DNA of 64,000 nt, from assembly GCA_944322675.1 (NCBI GenBank), contig CALUPO010000007.1:58538-122537 (forward strand), in the 5' to 3' direction. This stretch comes from Candidatus Gastranaerophilales bacterium. GTDB lineage: Bacteria > Cyanobacteriota > Vampirovibrionia > Gastranaerophilales > Gastranaerophilaceae. This document shows positions 35,116-44,175 of the stretch, piece after piece. Made by a program: the position numbers and the translations under genes. Numbering within the stretch: position 1 is the first letter of the stretch; each line of letters opens with the position of its first letter. A model generated the notes under the pieces. The model did no database searches. It was not told the DNA's origin and saw only the letters and a program-made list of their open reading frames with translations.

Positions 35116-36189
35116 TTATATTACTCCTTTAGAGTTGCTATCAGTCAAGTTTTTATTATCTTTATTAAACTGTCTTCTGGTTTCAAATCTGTTTAAAAGC
35201 GAAACAGCACCTGCTATTGCCATTGTATTGATAAGAAATGTTAAAGCATATGCAAAATTTTTAGTTTTTAAAAACTTATCGCGTTTTGAAGATGGCATTT
35301 TCATAATTTCATTATAAGATTTTATATTTTTATTTTCATAAACTTTTGTATTAAATTTTTTATCAAAAAATCTATAAATAGGATTTTGTATTAGTTTCTC
35401 ACCAAAAAAAAGTAAAGGAACAGTAATAGAAAAGCGTCTTGCATTTTCCATTTTTTCATACTTATCACGGCTTGCATAAAAATATCCTGCAATACTTACC
35501 GGATATATTAAGGCACCGTAATGTGCAAGGGTTAAATCAGAAGTTGAAGTAAAATCTAAATGTTTTGTTACAAAATTAACTAAAGGTTCTATTTTTTTAT
35601 AAATTTTAGGATTATTATAAGATGACATAATAGCAAGCCCAAAAGAAACCGCAGCTAGTGAAATAAGCGACATTTTCTTCAATAAATTTGTAACTTTTTG
35701 TTTTGACTCTTGTTTATGTTTTTCGTCTTTTTCATTTTTTTCAAGTCCCACAACTTTTGTAAATTTTTCCTTTCCTGTTTGAGAATATGTAAGAATATTT
35801 CTCAAAGACCCAATGGCAAATATAAAAGGCAAAATTAATCCAAAAGTTGTAAAAATTCTGCTAAATTTACCGAGTTTTATTTTTTGTATGGTTTTATTAT
35901 CAAGATTTTTTAAGTCTTTAAAAGGTAACGCAAACTTATTATTATCAACATTCAATAAACGGGAATAGACTTTTGAACTTGTTTTTGAAATAAGTGGAGC
36001 ACCAAAATAAAAAACAGCGGATTCTGAAAGTTCAACAAAACTTATTTCTTTTGATTCATCCTTTGACCTTGATAAGCCTAATCTTGAAATAAGGCATCCG
36101 CCTGTGTCACGTGCAAACATGCCTATTGATGAACTAGTTTCTAAAGGCTTTAATATATTGGTAAATATTTTAAGGCTGTTTGAACTCAT
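35116..36189 (-). CDS. multi-pass membrane protein of unknown function
   Basis: The 357-residue product has hydrophobic segments near residues 110-130, 172-190, 220-240, 262-280 and 315-335, with lysine-rich linkers, and no enzyme motif. Its start overlaps the tatC stop (TAATG), so translation is coupled to tatC, and larB follows 4 bp after its stop. It is therefore embedded in the reductase-Tat-lar string. It shares general design, though not clear sequence, with the protein at 10975-12669. A role in the envelope is likely; nothing more can be said. Confidence 0.8.
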   Translation of the reverse strand: MSSNSLKIFTNILKPLETSSSIGMFARDTGGCLISRLGLSRSKDESKEISFVELSESAVFYFGAPLISKTSSKVYSRLLNVDNNKFALPFKDLKNLDNKTIQKIKLGKFSRIFTTFGLILPFIFAIGSLRNILTYSQTGKEKFTKVVGLEKNEKDEKHKQESKQKVTNLLKKMSLISLAAVSFGLAIMSSYNNPKIYKKIEPLVNFVTKHLDFTSTSDLTLAHYGALIYPVSIAGYFYASRDKYEKMENARRFSITVPLLFFGEKLIQNPIYRFFDKKFNTKVYENKNIKSYNEIMKMPSSKRDKFLKTKNFAYALTFLINTMAIAGAVSLLNRFETRRQFNKDNKNLTDSNSKGVI

Positions 36190-36959
36190 TATTTAACCTC
36201 TTTTAAATATTCACTATCTTGAATGGTATTTTTATCTTTTTTACCAATACTTTTTCTCTTTGAAAAAAATAAACCGAGTTCAAAAAGTGTATAAGTGGGA
36301 ATAAAAAGTATAAGTTGACTTAAAACATCAGGCGGTGTCAATATAGCTGCAATAATAAGCAATCCTACAATAACGTAAGGTCTTTTATCCGCTATGGTTT
36401 CATAATCTACTATTCCCCACTTTATAAGAGAATGAGTAATTAATGGTATTTCAAACATAAATCCAAAAACAATAGATAACCATAAAGAAAGATTTATAAC
36501 ATTTGATATACCAAACACAGCTTGTATATTTGAAGTGGCAAAACTCATACCAAAACTTATTATAAAAGGAAGCATTACAAAAAGACAAAACAAAACCCCG
36601 CATATAAATAATAAGCTTGACACAAACACAATTGATTTTATAAATTTTTTTTCATGCTCATATAAAGCAGGAAGAATAAAATCCCAAAGTTTTTTTGCAA
36701 TATAAGGAAAACAAATCATTATATCAATAACAAGAGCAATTTTTACCTGTAAAATAAAAACTTCAGCCGGTGAAAAATAATTAAATTTTATATCATAATT
36801 TCCAACAAGTATTTTTATTAAACAATTTAAAGCTTTAGGTGCAATAAATAAAGCAAAAGGCAACACACAGGCAAGTGAAATAAGACACTTAAGAAGTGTT
36901 TGACGCAAAGCTTCAAGATGGGAAATTAGACTTTCATTTTTATCATTATTCTCTGACAT
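36189..36959 (-). CDS. tatC: twin-arginine translocase subunit TatC
   Basis: TatC recognises twin-arginine signal peptides and transports folded proteins. The 256-residue protein has six membrane segments, the N-terminal Ser-His-Leu-Glu-Ala-Leu-Arg (13-19) that contacts the signal, Phe-Ser-Pro-Ala-Glu-Val-Phe (TatC Ser-Pro-x-Glu motif) and Ala-Ile-Leu-Thr-Pro-Pro-Asp. It starts two bases after tatA. The nearby reductase at 38510-39742 has a twin-arginine leader and is an obvious cargo. Confidence 0.96.
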   Translation of the reverse strand: MSENNDKNESLISHLEALRQTLLKCLISLACVLPFALFIAPKALNCLIKILVGNYDIKFNYFSPAEVFILQVKIALVIDIMICFPYIAKKLWDFILPALYEHEKKFIKSIVFVSSLLFICGVLFCLFVMLPFIISFGMSFATSNIQAVFGISNVINLSLWLSIVFGFMFEIPLITHSLIKWGIVDYETIADKRPYVIVGLLIIAAILTPPDVLSQLILFIPTYTLFELGLFFSKRKSIGKKDKNTIQDSEYLKEVK

Positions 36960-36961
36960 TT

Positions 36962-37198
36962 TTATACCTGAGGGGTGTTTACATCATCTTTTAGCTTATA
37001 TTCTTCGGATTGTTCCTCTTCTGATTCACTTATTGCATCTTTTAATTCTGAAGCTTCTTTTTTAATGGCTTCTTTAGCTTTTTTAAACTCATAAGATGCC
37101 CGTCCTAAAGAACGTGCAAGCTCAGGGATTCTTTTCCCCCCAAATAAAAGTAAGATTACAACAAGTATTAATGTAATTTCGGTTATTCCCAAAGACAT
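36962..37198 (-). CDS. tatA: twin-arginine translocase subunit TatA
   Basis: The 78 residues comprise an N-terminal membrane helix, the [10 protein letters not shown] hinge (19-28), an amphipathic helix and an acidic tail. TatA oligomers form the Tat conduit. Only one TatA/B-type gene is present, suggesting a minimal TatAC system. It lies 25 bp after the polyferredoxin stop. Confidence 0.95.
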   Translation of the reverse strand: MSLGITEITLILVVILLLFGGKRIPELARSLGRASYEFKKAKEAIKKEASELKDAISESEEEQSEEYKLKDDVNTPQV

Positions 37199-37223
37199 AA
37201 ATAATTTCTCCTTTTTATAAATA

Positions 37224-38510
37224 TTATATCATTATTTGTTCATTGACAGCATATATTTGAATAGCATCAAATTGACATGAATTCTTACATTTACCGCATC
37301 CAATACATTTTGCCCCATCAATAAGTGCCGTTTCACCATCTTTTTTAGAAATAGCACCAAGCGGACAATCATAAACACAAATTCCACACTTATTGCATTT
37401 TGTTTGATCTATAACAGCCATTGCAATGCGTGTTCTTTGTTTTTCGTCAAGTTTCATTCTTTTTATGGCACCGGAAGGACAAACCTTTTCACATTCATTG
37501 CAATCGTATTTGCAATATCCTTTTCCTAAAGAATAATCAATATGAACTGCGGGAAATTTTTGAGAAGACTTTGCAAGAATCTTATTTGGACAATTATTAA
37601 TACATAAATTGCAATTTAAACATTTATTTGCCATACGGGAAGCATTTAAAGCACCTGGCGGCAATATTATATTTTTTATTTTTTTTGCATATTTATCACT
37701 AAATTCCACACCGGCTTTAACAGCTGTTATTGTAACAGTCAATAAGGCAAAAGCTGTATATAAAAACTTTCGTCTTTTTATATTAAAGGTTAACTTTTCT
37801 TTTTTCTTTTCTGTACCATAATTCATAGCTTGAAGTTGACATTTTGAAATACATTTTAAACACTTAACACACATTTCATTATCAACATTCTTTTCTTTAA
37901 AATTTATACACCCTGAAGGACAAGTCTTTGCACATAAACCGCAAGAAACACATTTTTCTTTATTTATATAAATTTTAAATGGTGCTATTTTGGAAATTAA
38001 TCCCAAAATAGCACCGATAGGACAAATATTTGTACAAAAAAATCTATTTTGAAAAAATACAAGGGTCAAAATAAGCAAGCTTAAAACAATACCTAATTTT
38101 GAAAGACTTATTGCTGAACCAAACAAAGTATATGGGTCTATATATCTTATAAATATAGCACTCCCACCAATCAAGCATCCAATTGTTAAGGATGCAATAA
38201 AATATTTAAATTTATAATTATTTTGCTTCTTGCATTTTGATTTAAATAAAAAAGATGCAAATTCCTGCATTATTCCAAAAGGACAAATTAATGAACAATA
38301 TAGCCTTCCAAATAATAATGTTAAAGCAATAACACCTACTAGAATTAAAAGAGCAATTAATGAATAGTCAAAAATAACTCTTTGAAGGGAAGCTGCAAAT
38401 TGTAAATCAAAAATTTTTAAAGGATAAATCACCCCGCAAATTGCAAGAATACAAAATATAAAAACAAGCCCGGCAATAATAATTCTTATATTATACAATT
38501 TTTTTTTCAT
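37224..38510 (-). CDS. NapH-like membrane protein fused to a polyferredoxin
   Basis: The 428 residues start with a NapH/NosR-type membrane part (about 1-170) carrying Cys-Ser-Leu-Ile-Cys-Pro-Phe-Gly and Cys-Thr-Asn-Ile-Cys-Pro-Ile-Gly loops. Two [4Fe-4S] motifs follow (about 187-225), then an Arg-Arg-Lys-Phe-Leu preceded hydrophobic segment (about 245-265), and then several more cysteine clusters (about 290-420), including Cys-x-x-Cys-x-x-Cys-x-x-x-Cys-Pro. The layout suits electron transfer across or along the membrane to an exported partner. It starts on the stop of the aldo/keto reductase gene and precedes tatA, so it is the likely electron donor of that Tat substrate. Confidence 0.9.
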   Translation of the reverse strand: MKKKLYNIRIIIAGLVFIFCILAICGVIYPLKIFDLQFAASLQRVIFDYSLIALLILVGVIALTLLFGRLYCSLICPFGIMQEFASFLFKSKCKKQNNYKFKYFIASLTIGCLIGGSAIFIRYIDPYTLFGSAISLSKLGIVLSLLILTLVFFQNRFFCTNICPIGAILGLISKIAPFKIYINKEKCVSCGLCAKTCPSGCINFKEKNVDNEMCVKCLKCISKCQLQAMNYGTEKKKEKLTFNIKRRKFLYTAFALLTVTITAVKAGVEFSDKYAKKIKNIILPPGALNASRMANKCLNCNLCINNCPNKILAKSSQKFPAVHIDYSLGKGYCKYDCNECEKVCPSGAIKRMKLDEKQRTRIAMAVIDQTKCNKCGICVYDCPLGAISKKDGETALIDGAKCIGCGKCKNSCQFDAIQIYAVNEQIMI

Positions 38511-39742
38511 TATGCACTTGCCTTAATTTTCTTATATTCATCAGATATTTTAGTAAGCAGGGTTGGAATATCCAAATTTTGAGGACAGTTTTTATTACAC
38601 AATCCGCATTTTATACATGATTGTGGCTGTTCTTCTTCAGATAAAGTGTCATAATAAATTGTAAAAAGCATTTTATTGTTTGTAACTTTATATTGATTAT
38701 AAAGAGAAAATGCAGCCGGAATATTAATACCTTTAGGGCAAACCTCCATACAGTATTTACAAGCTGTACAATTTATTTCACCTTGAGATTGAATAATTTT
38801 AGCCATTTCATCAGCGACTTTTATCTCTTCACTTGACATTTCCTCATAGTCAATAAAGGTTTGAATATTTTCTTTAACCTGATTTAAATTACTCATACCA
38901 CTTAACACAGTAACAACATTATCCCGGCTTGCAGCCCATCTCAAGCCAAATGCAGCAGGTGTTGTATTTGGATAATGTTCCTTAAGCTTTGCAAGAGCTT
39001 TATCACTAAGATTAACAAGTCCGCCGCCTCTTAAAGGTTCCATAACGGTAACAGGAATGTTTTGCGCTTGAACAATATCATATTGTTCTCTTGCTTTTAC
39101 AACATCCCAATCAAGATAATTTATTTGAAGCTGGGCAAAATCCCATTTGTGTTCTTTTACAACTTCCTTCAATATATCAGGTGTTCCGTGAAATGAAAAG
39201 CCTATATATTTTATTTTGCCTTCATCTCTTAATTTAACAAGCTCGTCATACATATTAACATTTCAATAGGTATCAACTGTATTTTTATTAATATTATGAC
39301 ACATATAAAAATCAAAATATTCCACCTGACATTTTTTAAGTTGTTCTTCAAAAATACGTCGAACATCCTCTTGTTTTTTCATTTTATAAATAGGACTTTT
39401 ATCAGCAAGTATGAAATCTTCACGTTTAAATCTTTTTAAAGACTTACCAATTGAAAGTTCAGATTTACTGTCAACATACATATAAGCTGTGTCAAAATAA
39501 TTTGCACCATGCTCCATACAATAATCAACCATTCTATCGACTTCCATCTGGTCAATTTCCCCATTTTTCATAGGAAATCTCATACAACCAAGTGCAAGAA
39601 GAGGAACTTCAATATCTTTATATTTTCTTTTTACAACTTGATTTTGAGATTTTATAAGTTCTTTTTTCCCGCATCCTGAAAGTAAAGCAGCACTGCCTAT
39701 AGTAAGTGCAGAATTTATAATAAATTCACGTCTTCTCATCAT
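38510..39742 (-). pseudogene. Tat-exported aldo/keto reductase with C-terminal ferredoxin domain, interrupted by one in-frame TGA
   Basis: Two adjacent frames (39742-39263 and 39253-38510) are in the same phase and are separated only by TGA at 39263-39265 and three sense codons, with no ribosome site before the second part. Together they form one protein of about 410 residues: a leader with Arg-Arg-Arg-Glu-Phe and a lipoprotein-like Leu-Leu-Ser-Gly-Cys end, an aldo/keto reductase barrel (Asp-Thr-Ala-Tyr-Met-Tyr near residue 85) and two [4Fe-4S] clusters at the end (Cys-Thr-Ala-Cys-Lys-Tyr-Cys and Cys-Ile-Lys-Cys-Gly-Leu-Cys). ATG 39742 follows GGGAG. TGA is a normal stop elsewhere here, for example at fliP. 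It could be a nonsense mutation, a read-through site or a base error. Confidence 0.85.
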
Positions 39743-39771
39743 TAATTCTCCCACATTTTTCCAACATTTAA

Positions 39772-39802
39772 ATAATACTATTTGATAGTAACTCTAAGTC
39801 AA
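39772..39802 (-). promoter_or_regulatory. MerR-type promoter for the reductase-polyferredoxin-Tat string
   Basis: On the minus strand TTGACT (39797-39802) and TATTAT (39772-39777) are exactly 19 bp apart, with TAGAGTTACTAT directly after the -35. The long spacer and near-palindromic element are the hallmark of promoters activated by MerR proteins. Same motif at 43510, 46011 and 63189. Confidence 0.85.
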
Positions 39803-39828
39803 GAGTTTGAAAAAATTTTTTTTTATGA

Positions 39829-40461
39829 TTAATGTATAAAATTAGTATAAATAGGCTCCTCAATTTGAGGTGGATTTATTAATGCTTTTTTACCACATTC
39901 AATACATTTTAAAATCCAAGCCATGTTTTTAGCAAGAATACGCATATTTTGCATACCTTCTTCATCTTTTGTAACTTCCTGCGGTATGGCACCGTGAACC
40001 ATATTCCAGTATCTTCCTGAAATTACGGGCATTTCATTTATTTGAAAATATTTATTAAGCTGGTCAATGGTTGCTGTTGTTCCGGCACGGCGTGCAGTTA
40101 CAATTGCTGTTCCCGGTTTCAATCTAAATGATTTTCTTCCTGACATAAAATCAGCAAAAAATAATCTATCTAAAAATGGCACAATTACACCACTTGATGA
40201 AGCATAATGAACCGGTGAACCAATAACAAAACCATCATAATCGCAAGCTATATCTAATAATTCATTTACTTTATCATTAATTACGCATCTACCGATTTTC
40301 CCGCAGGCCCTACATGCTCGACAAGGAGCTATTGGCTCAGTTCCAATAAAATATATTTGTGTTTCAATTCCCTCTTCAATAAGAGTTTTTGATATTTCAT
40401 TCAATGCAACATACGTGCTGCCTTCTTTGTTTGGAGAACCATTAATTAATAATACTTTCAT
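39829..40461 (-). CDS. flavodoxin-fold NAD(P)H-dependent oxidoreductase
   Basis: The 210-residue protein starts with the FMN-phosphate loop Asn-Gly-Ser-Pro-Asn-Lys-Glu-Gly-Ser-Thr (7-16) and has Gly-Ser-Pro-Val-His-Tyr-Ala-Ser at the second flavin contact. A cysteine pair region Cys-Arg-Ala-Cys-Arg-Ala-Cys (about 47-53) with a following Gly-Arg-Cys is typical of iron-sulfur flavoprotein-like members. It reduces small quinones, nitro compounds or partner proteins with FMN. It lies upstream of the MerR-type promoter P1, so it is probably not driven by it. It resembles the FMN protein at 63264-63794. Confidence 0.9.
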   Translation of the reverse strand: MKVLLINGSPNKEGSTYVALNEISKTLIEEGIETQIYFIGTEPIAPCRACRACGKIGRCVINDKVNELLDIACDYDGFVIGSPVHYASSSGVIVPFLDRLFFADFMSGRKSFRLKPGTAIVTARRAGTTATIDQLNKYFQINEMPVISGRYWNMVHGAIPQEVTKDEEGMQNMRILAKNMAWILKCIECGKKALINPPQIEEPIYTNFIH

Positions 40462-40792
40462 TATTTTTCTCCTTTTTAAATTATTTTAACACCTATAAAA
40501 TCCGAAAAGTATTTTAAAAACATAAATATAATTTTTAACAATTTCTCATATTATTTTATCATTAATATAATTAAAAATATCAAAAACTGAAAATAATAAG
40601 TATAATACAATATATTTTAATTATAATCCACAATTTTAATTTATTTTAAGAAAAATTATTTTTATTAATAATAACAAATAATTATTAAATCAAGATTATT
40701 ACCATACTATACAATATTTTTAATTTGAAATTTGATTTAAAATAAGTTTATATAAAATAGAAATTTATTTGAAAAAAATTAAGGAGAAAAAA
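40462..40792. other. 330-bp intergenic region
   Basis: Divergent promoters for the flavodoxin-like gene and the cupin-hcp pair must lie here. I see no RNA gene, riboswitch or convincing consensus promoter in this almost pure A/T stretch. Confidence 0.5.
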
Positions 40793-41098
40793 ATGTTTTA
40801 TAATGTTTTAAATGCTAAAAATCTTGTAGCCAACGAAAATAATAAATTTGAGCGAAACGTTTTGATGGAAAATGAAAATAGCTCTTTATCTATTGTTGCA
40901 CTTCAAAAAGATGCCATTATAGACACTCATACATCATCTTGTGATGCTGCGGTTTATCTAATTGAAGGTAACATTGAAATTCATTTTAACGCTCAAAAAT
41001 TTACCCTTAATGAAGGTGAAATACTCTTATTCAAAAAAGATGATGAGCATAAAGTTCTTGCTTTAAAAAATAGCAAATTTTTATTAATAAAAATTTAA
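40793..41098 (+). CDS. small cupin-domain protein
   Basis: The 101 residues form a single cupin barrel: Ile-Asp-Thr-His-Thr-Ser (44-49), Tyr-Leu-Ile-Glu-Gly-Asn, Leu-Asn-Glu-Gly-Glu and a final His in Asp-Glu-His-Lys-Val-Leu-Ala. The histidines could bind a metal. ATG 40793 has AAGGAG seven bases upstream; a start eight codons earlier has none. It lies 47 bp before hcp in the same direction. Cupins of this kind often accompany redox-stress genes, but its role is unknown. Confidence 0.88.
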   Translation: MFYNVLNAKNLVANENNKFERNVLMENENSSLSIVALQKDAIIDTHTSSCDAAVYLIEGNIEIHFNAQKFTLNEGEILLFKKDDEHKVLALKNSKFLLIKI

Positions 41099-41145
41099 AT
41101 GTATAATTAATAATCAAATATTATTATTTTTAAAGGAGATCTTTA

Positions 41146-42687
41146 ATGAGTATGTTTTGTTTTCAATGTGAACAAACAGCAAATGGTAAAGGTTGTACAA
41201 AGGTTGGCGTTTGCGGAAAAACTTCACAAACTTCAAATCTGCAAGATGAACTAACAAATTCAATAATTGAACTTGCAAATTGTTGTCAAAGAAGTGATGA
41301 AAACACAAAACTTATAATAGATGGGCTTTTTATTACAATTACCAATGTCAATTTTGATGATAGCTTTATTTCTGAATATATAAATAAAGTTAAAAAATTA
41401 ATAACCTGCGACCAAAAGTTTGATATTAATAAAATATGGAACAACGCAAACGAAGATATAAAAAGTCTAAAATCACTTATACTTTTTGGTTTAAAGGGTA
41501 TAGCTGCATATGCTCATCACGCAAACGTTTTAGGCTATTTTGATAAAGAAGTTAATGAATTCTTTTACGAGGCTTTAATTGGACTATCAAAAGAACTTTC
41601 ACTTGATGAATTGTTAAATCTTGTTTTAAAAACAGGTGAAATCAATCTAAACTGTATGGAACTTCTTGATAAAGCAAATACAACAACTTATGGTAATCCA
41701 ACACCTGTCAAGGTTAGCACGACAATAGAAAAAGGTCCTTTCATTATTGTAACAGGTCATGATTTGCATGATTTAGAATTGTTACTAAAACAAACTGAAG
41801 GCAAGGGAATTAATATATACACTCACAGTGAAATGCTTCCTTCGCATGCATATCCTAACCTTAAAAAATATTCTCACCTTAAAGGTAATTTTGGCACTGC
41901 ATGGCAAAACCAGCAAAAAGAATTTGACAATGTTCCAGCTGCAATACTATTTACAACAAATTGTATAATGCCTCCTAAAGATAGTTATAAAGATAGGGTC
42001 TTTACAACATCAGTCGTAAGTTATCCTTATATAAGTCATATTGACGATAAAAAAGACTTTACACCAGTCATAAAGAAGGCACTTGAACTTGGCGGATACG
42101 ACAAAATAAAAGAAATGCAAGGTATAAATGGAGGAAACACACTTACAACCGGCTTTGGACATCATGCAGTTTTATCCGTTGCAAATCAGGTTATTGAATC
42201 AATAAAAAATAAAGATATAAAACATATCTTTTTAGTAGGTGGATGTGACGGTGCAAAACCGGGACGAAATTATTATACTGATTTTGTAAAACAAACTCCA
42301 AATGATACTCTTGTTTTGACACTTGCGTGCGGTAAGTATAGATTTAATGACCTTGATTTAGGTGAAATAAACGGTATTCCAAGACTTCTTGATATGGGGC
42401 AGTGTAATGATGCTTATAGTGCCATCAAAGTGGCAATAGAACTTTCAAAAGCTTTTAATTGCGAAGTTAATGATTTACCACTTTCATTTGTTTTATCCTG
42501 GTATGAACAAAAAGCTGTTTGTATCCTATTAACTCTTTTATACCTTGGAATAAAAAATATTAAGCTTGGCCCTACACTTCCGGCTTTTGTGTCTAATAAT
42601 GTTTTAAATATTTTAATTGAAAAATTTAATATTAAACCTATAACCACACCGGATGAAGATATAAAAGAGTTAATATCAGCAAAGTAA
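41146..42687 (+). CDS. hcp: hydroxylamine reductase / hybrid-cluster protein
   Basis: Hcp carries a [4Fe-4S] and a hybrid [4Fe-2O-2S] cluster; it reduces hydroxylamine in vitro and scavenges nitric oxide in vivo. The 513-residue product begins with the cluster ligands Cys-Phe-Gln-Cys-Glu-Gln, Cys16 and Val-Cys-Gly-Lys, and later has Thr-Gly-His-Asp-Leu, His-Ser-Glu-Met-Leu-Pro, Gly-Gly-Cys-Asp-Gly-Ala-Lys-Pro-Gly and Ala-Cys-Gly-Lys-Tyr-Arg. The N-terminal cysteine spacing matches the strict-anaerobe class. AAAGGAG precedes ATG 41146. No Hcr reductase is adjacent. Confidence 0.96.
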   Translation: MSMFCFQCEQTANGKGCTKVGVCGKTSQTSNLQDELTNSIIELANCCQRSDENTKLIIDGLFITITNVNFDDSFISEYINKVKKLITCDQKFDINKIWNNANEDIKSLKSLILFGLKGIAAYAHHANVLGYFDKEVNEFFYEALIGLSKELSLDELLNLVLKTGEINLNCMELLDKANTTTYGNPTPVKVSTTIEKGPFIIVTGHDLHDLELLLKQTEGKGINIYTHSEMLPSHAYPNLKKYSHLKGNFGTAWQNQQKEFDNVPAAILFTTNCIMPPKDSYKDRVFTTSVVSYPYISHIDDKKDFTPVIKKALELGGYDKIKEMQGINGGNTLTTGFGHHAVLSVANQVIESIKNKDIKHIFLVGGCDGAKPGRNYYTDFVKQTPNDTLVLTLACGKYRFNDLDLGEINGIPRLLDMGQCNDAYSAIKVAIELSKAFNCEVNDLPLSFVLSWYEQKAVCILLTLLYLGIKNIKLGPTLPAFVSNNVLNILIEKFNIKPITTPDEDIKELISAK

Positions 42688-42712
42688 AAGGTTATAACAT
42701 TAAAATAGCTGT

Positions 42713-43474
42713 TTATCTTTTTAATGTATAGTTTTGTAAATCTCTTGGATCCCAATTAATGTTTCTTTTAATAATGGATGCAGGATTGCCACCTATTATT
42801 ACGTTTTTTTCTTCAAATTTTTTAGTGACAACACTATTCCAACCAACAACACTATTTGAAGAAATTTTAGTATTTTTTCCTATTTTTACATCACGTCCCA
42901 CCCAAACGTGATCTCCAATTTCAATACTTTTACCATAATTCAAAGGATTACCTTCCAAATCTGTTATAGTGTGGACATCAGTACACCAAACATCAATTCC
43001 CCAGGAAAACATACAATCTTTTCCTATAGTAATAGATGAATTATCATCCTGAAGAAAAAGACGTGCCCCACAAAATAATGTGTTTTCTCCAATACTTACT
43101 TTACAATTGCTAACATATCGCATTTCTTCAGGATATAAAAATAAATCAGCATCATTGCCCAATGATATATTAAGACCTTTTAAATCATACAAAGGTCTAT
43201 AATAGTAATGTATCTTATTTAGTTCTATTTCGTTATTAAATCCGTAAATATCAATTATGAGCCCTTTTGATGCAAGAAATGTTTCAATATCACTTCTTTT
43301 GCTTAAATAAACGATAATTTTGTTATTTTTACCATTTATCAAAATATGAGAATTATCCAGTAACTTTAACTCATTTGAAGTCAAACCTTTATCTAAATTT
43401 ACCTTGCTTCCATCATCCAATCTAAATTCAATATTATTACCTTGCAAAATATTTTTAAAATTATAATTAACCAT
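42713..43474 (-). CDS. left-handed beta-helix acyltransferase
   Basis: The C-terminal half of the 253-residue protein has hexapeptide repeats ending in Gly-Asp-His-Val-Trp-Val-Gly-Arg-Asp-Val-Lys-Ile and Val-Ile-Gly-Gly-Asn-Pro-Ala, typical of acetyltransferases of sugars or antibiotics. Asp-Val-His-Thr-Ile gives the catalytic histidine region. The first 110 residues form a less conserved beta-rich segment. A MerR-type promoter (43510-43540) directly precedes it, and the MerR gene lies just upstream in the same direction. The acceptor is unknown. Confidence 0.88.
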   Translation of the reverse strand: MVNYNFKNILQGNNIEFRLDDGSKVNLDKGLTSNELKLLDNSHILINGKNNKIIVYLSKRSDIETFLASKGLIIDIYGFNNEIELNKIHYYYRPLYDLKGLNISLGNDADLFLYPEEMRYVSNCKVSIGENTLFCGARLFLQDDNSSITIGKDCMFSWGIDVWCTDVHTITDLEGNPLNYGKSIEIGDHVWVGRDVKIGKNTKISSNSVVGWNSVVTKKFEEKNVIIGGNPASIIKRNINWDPRDLQNYTLKR

Positions 43475-43509
43475 AATAAATCAATTCTCCTTAAAATTAT
43501 TATGATTTT

Positions 43510-43540
43510 ATTTTAAAACTTAATAGCAGCTCTAAGTCAA
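43510..43540 (-). promoter_or_regulatory. MerR-type promoter for the beta-helix acyltransferase
   Basis: On the minus strand TTGACT (43535-43540), spacer of 19 bp beginning TAGAGCTGCTATTAAG, and TAAAAT (43510-43515). Start codon about 36 bp after the -10. Confidence 0.85.
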
Positions 43541-43560
43541 GAAAAATTTAAAATAAAAAT

Positions 43561-43980
43561 CTATCCTGCACACTTATATTCTTCATATTTATCATTCATA
43601 GGGTTCCAACTGTCTTTAAGATTATTTTTAATAAGATTTTGATAAAATTTTTCTTTAAATTCAAGCATACTTATTTGTTTTTTTAATTCCTCCATCCGAC
43701 TAAGTGCTTTTGCTTTAGTATTTTGTATTATTTTAAATCTTTGAGGAATAGTTGAATCTCCTGCAATACACAAATCTATATACTGTTTTATTGATTTATT
43801 ATCAGTTCCAACAGAACGAAGGCACTTAACAATTTTAACCCATTTTAAATCATCATCTGAAAAAAGACGAATATTATTTTCATTTCTTTTAATAAAAGGA
43901 AAAAAACCTATTTTTGCCCAGAATCTAAGAGTATGTTCTGATATTTCCATTTTATTTGCAACTTCCTTAATTGTATACAT
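43561..43980 (-). CDS. MerR-family transcriptional regulator
   Basis: The 139-residue protein has the MerR winged helix: Tyr-Thr-Ile-Lys-Glu-Val-Ala (2-8), His-Thr-Leu-Arg-Phe-Trp (16-21), Gly-Phe-Phe-Pro-Phe and Arg-Leu-Phe-Ser-Asp-Asp-Asp-Leu, then a dimerisation coiled coil (about 85-120). The short C-terminus has one cysteine near its end and no metal-binding cysteine pattern, so it fits the AdhR/NmlR-like members that respond to aldehydes or thiol stress. MerR proteins untwist promoters with 19-bp spacers; four such promoters occur in this window, one just downstream of this gene. GAGGATGATA precedes ATG 43980. Confidence 0.93.
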   Translation of the reverse strand: MYTIKEVANKMEISEHTLRFWAKIGFFPFIKRNENNIRLFSDDDLKWVKIVKCLRSVGTDNKSIKQYIDLCIAGDSTIPQRFKIIQNTKAKALSRMEELKKQISMLEFKEKFYQNLIKNNLKDSWNPMNDKYEEYKCAG

Positions 43981-44010
43981 ATTATCATCCTCATTTTTTG
44001 TTATAAAAAT

Positions 44011-44041
44011 TTGACTTAATGTTGATATAAATGCATACTTT
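44011..44041 (+). promoter_or_regulatory. degenerate MerR-type site upstream of the regulator gene
   Basis: TTGACT (44011-44016) begins a 22-bp stretch matching the four strong sites at about 17 positions, but it is on the plus strand and the -10 at 19 bp (TACTTT) is poor. It could be an autoregulatory operator for the divergent merR gene or drive a short plus-strand RNA ending at 44155. Confidence 0.4.
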
Positions 44042-44107
44042 TATTGTTACATAAATTATGAAGTTTGAAAATAATTAAAAACTTTCATAGTATAAACCAA
44101 TAATAAA

Positions 44108-44155
44108 GGAGCAGAAAATGGGGGAATATAGTTATAATTTCTGCTCCGTTTTTTT
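44108..44155. terminator. terminator between the DXS-like gene and merR
   Basis: GGAGCAGAAA (44108-44117) and TTTCTGCTCC (44138-44147) form a 10-bp perfect stem with a 20-nt loop. The T run follows on the plus strand, but the structure also lies just after the leftward DXS-like stop and probably works in both directions. Confidence 0.75.
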
Positions 44156-44175
44156 AAATTTTGTAAAATTCTATT

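Noticed and set aside
39263..39265. Reassignment of TGA to tryptophan in this organism
   Set aside because: TGA serves as a normal stop for other genes in the window (fliP, the MmcQ gene, the nuoK-like gene), so a recoded genetic code does not explain the interrupted reductase.
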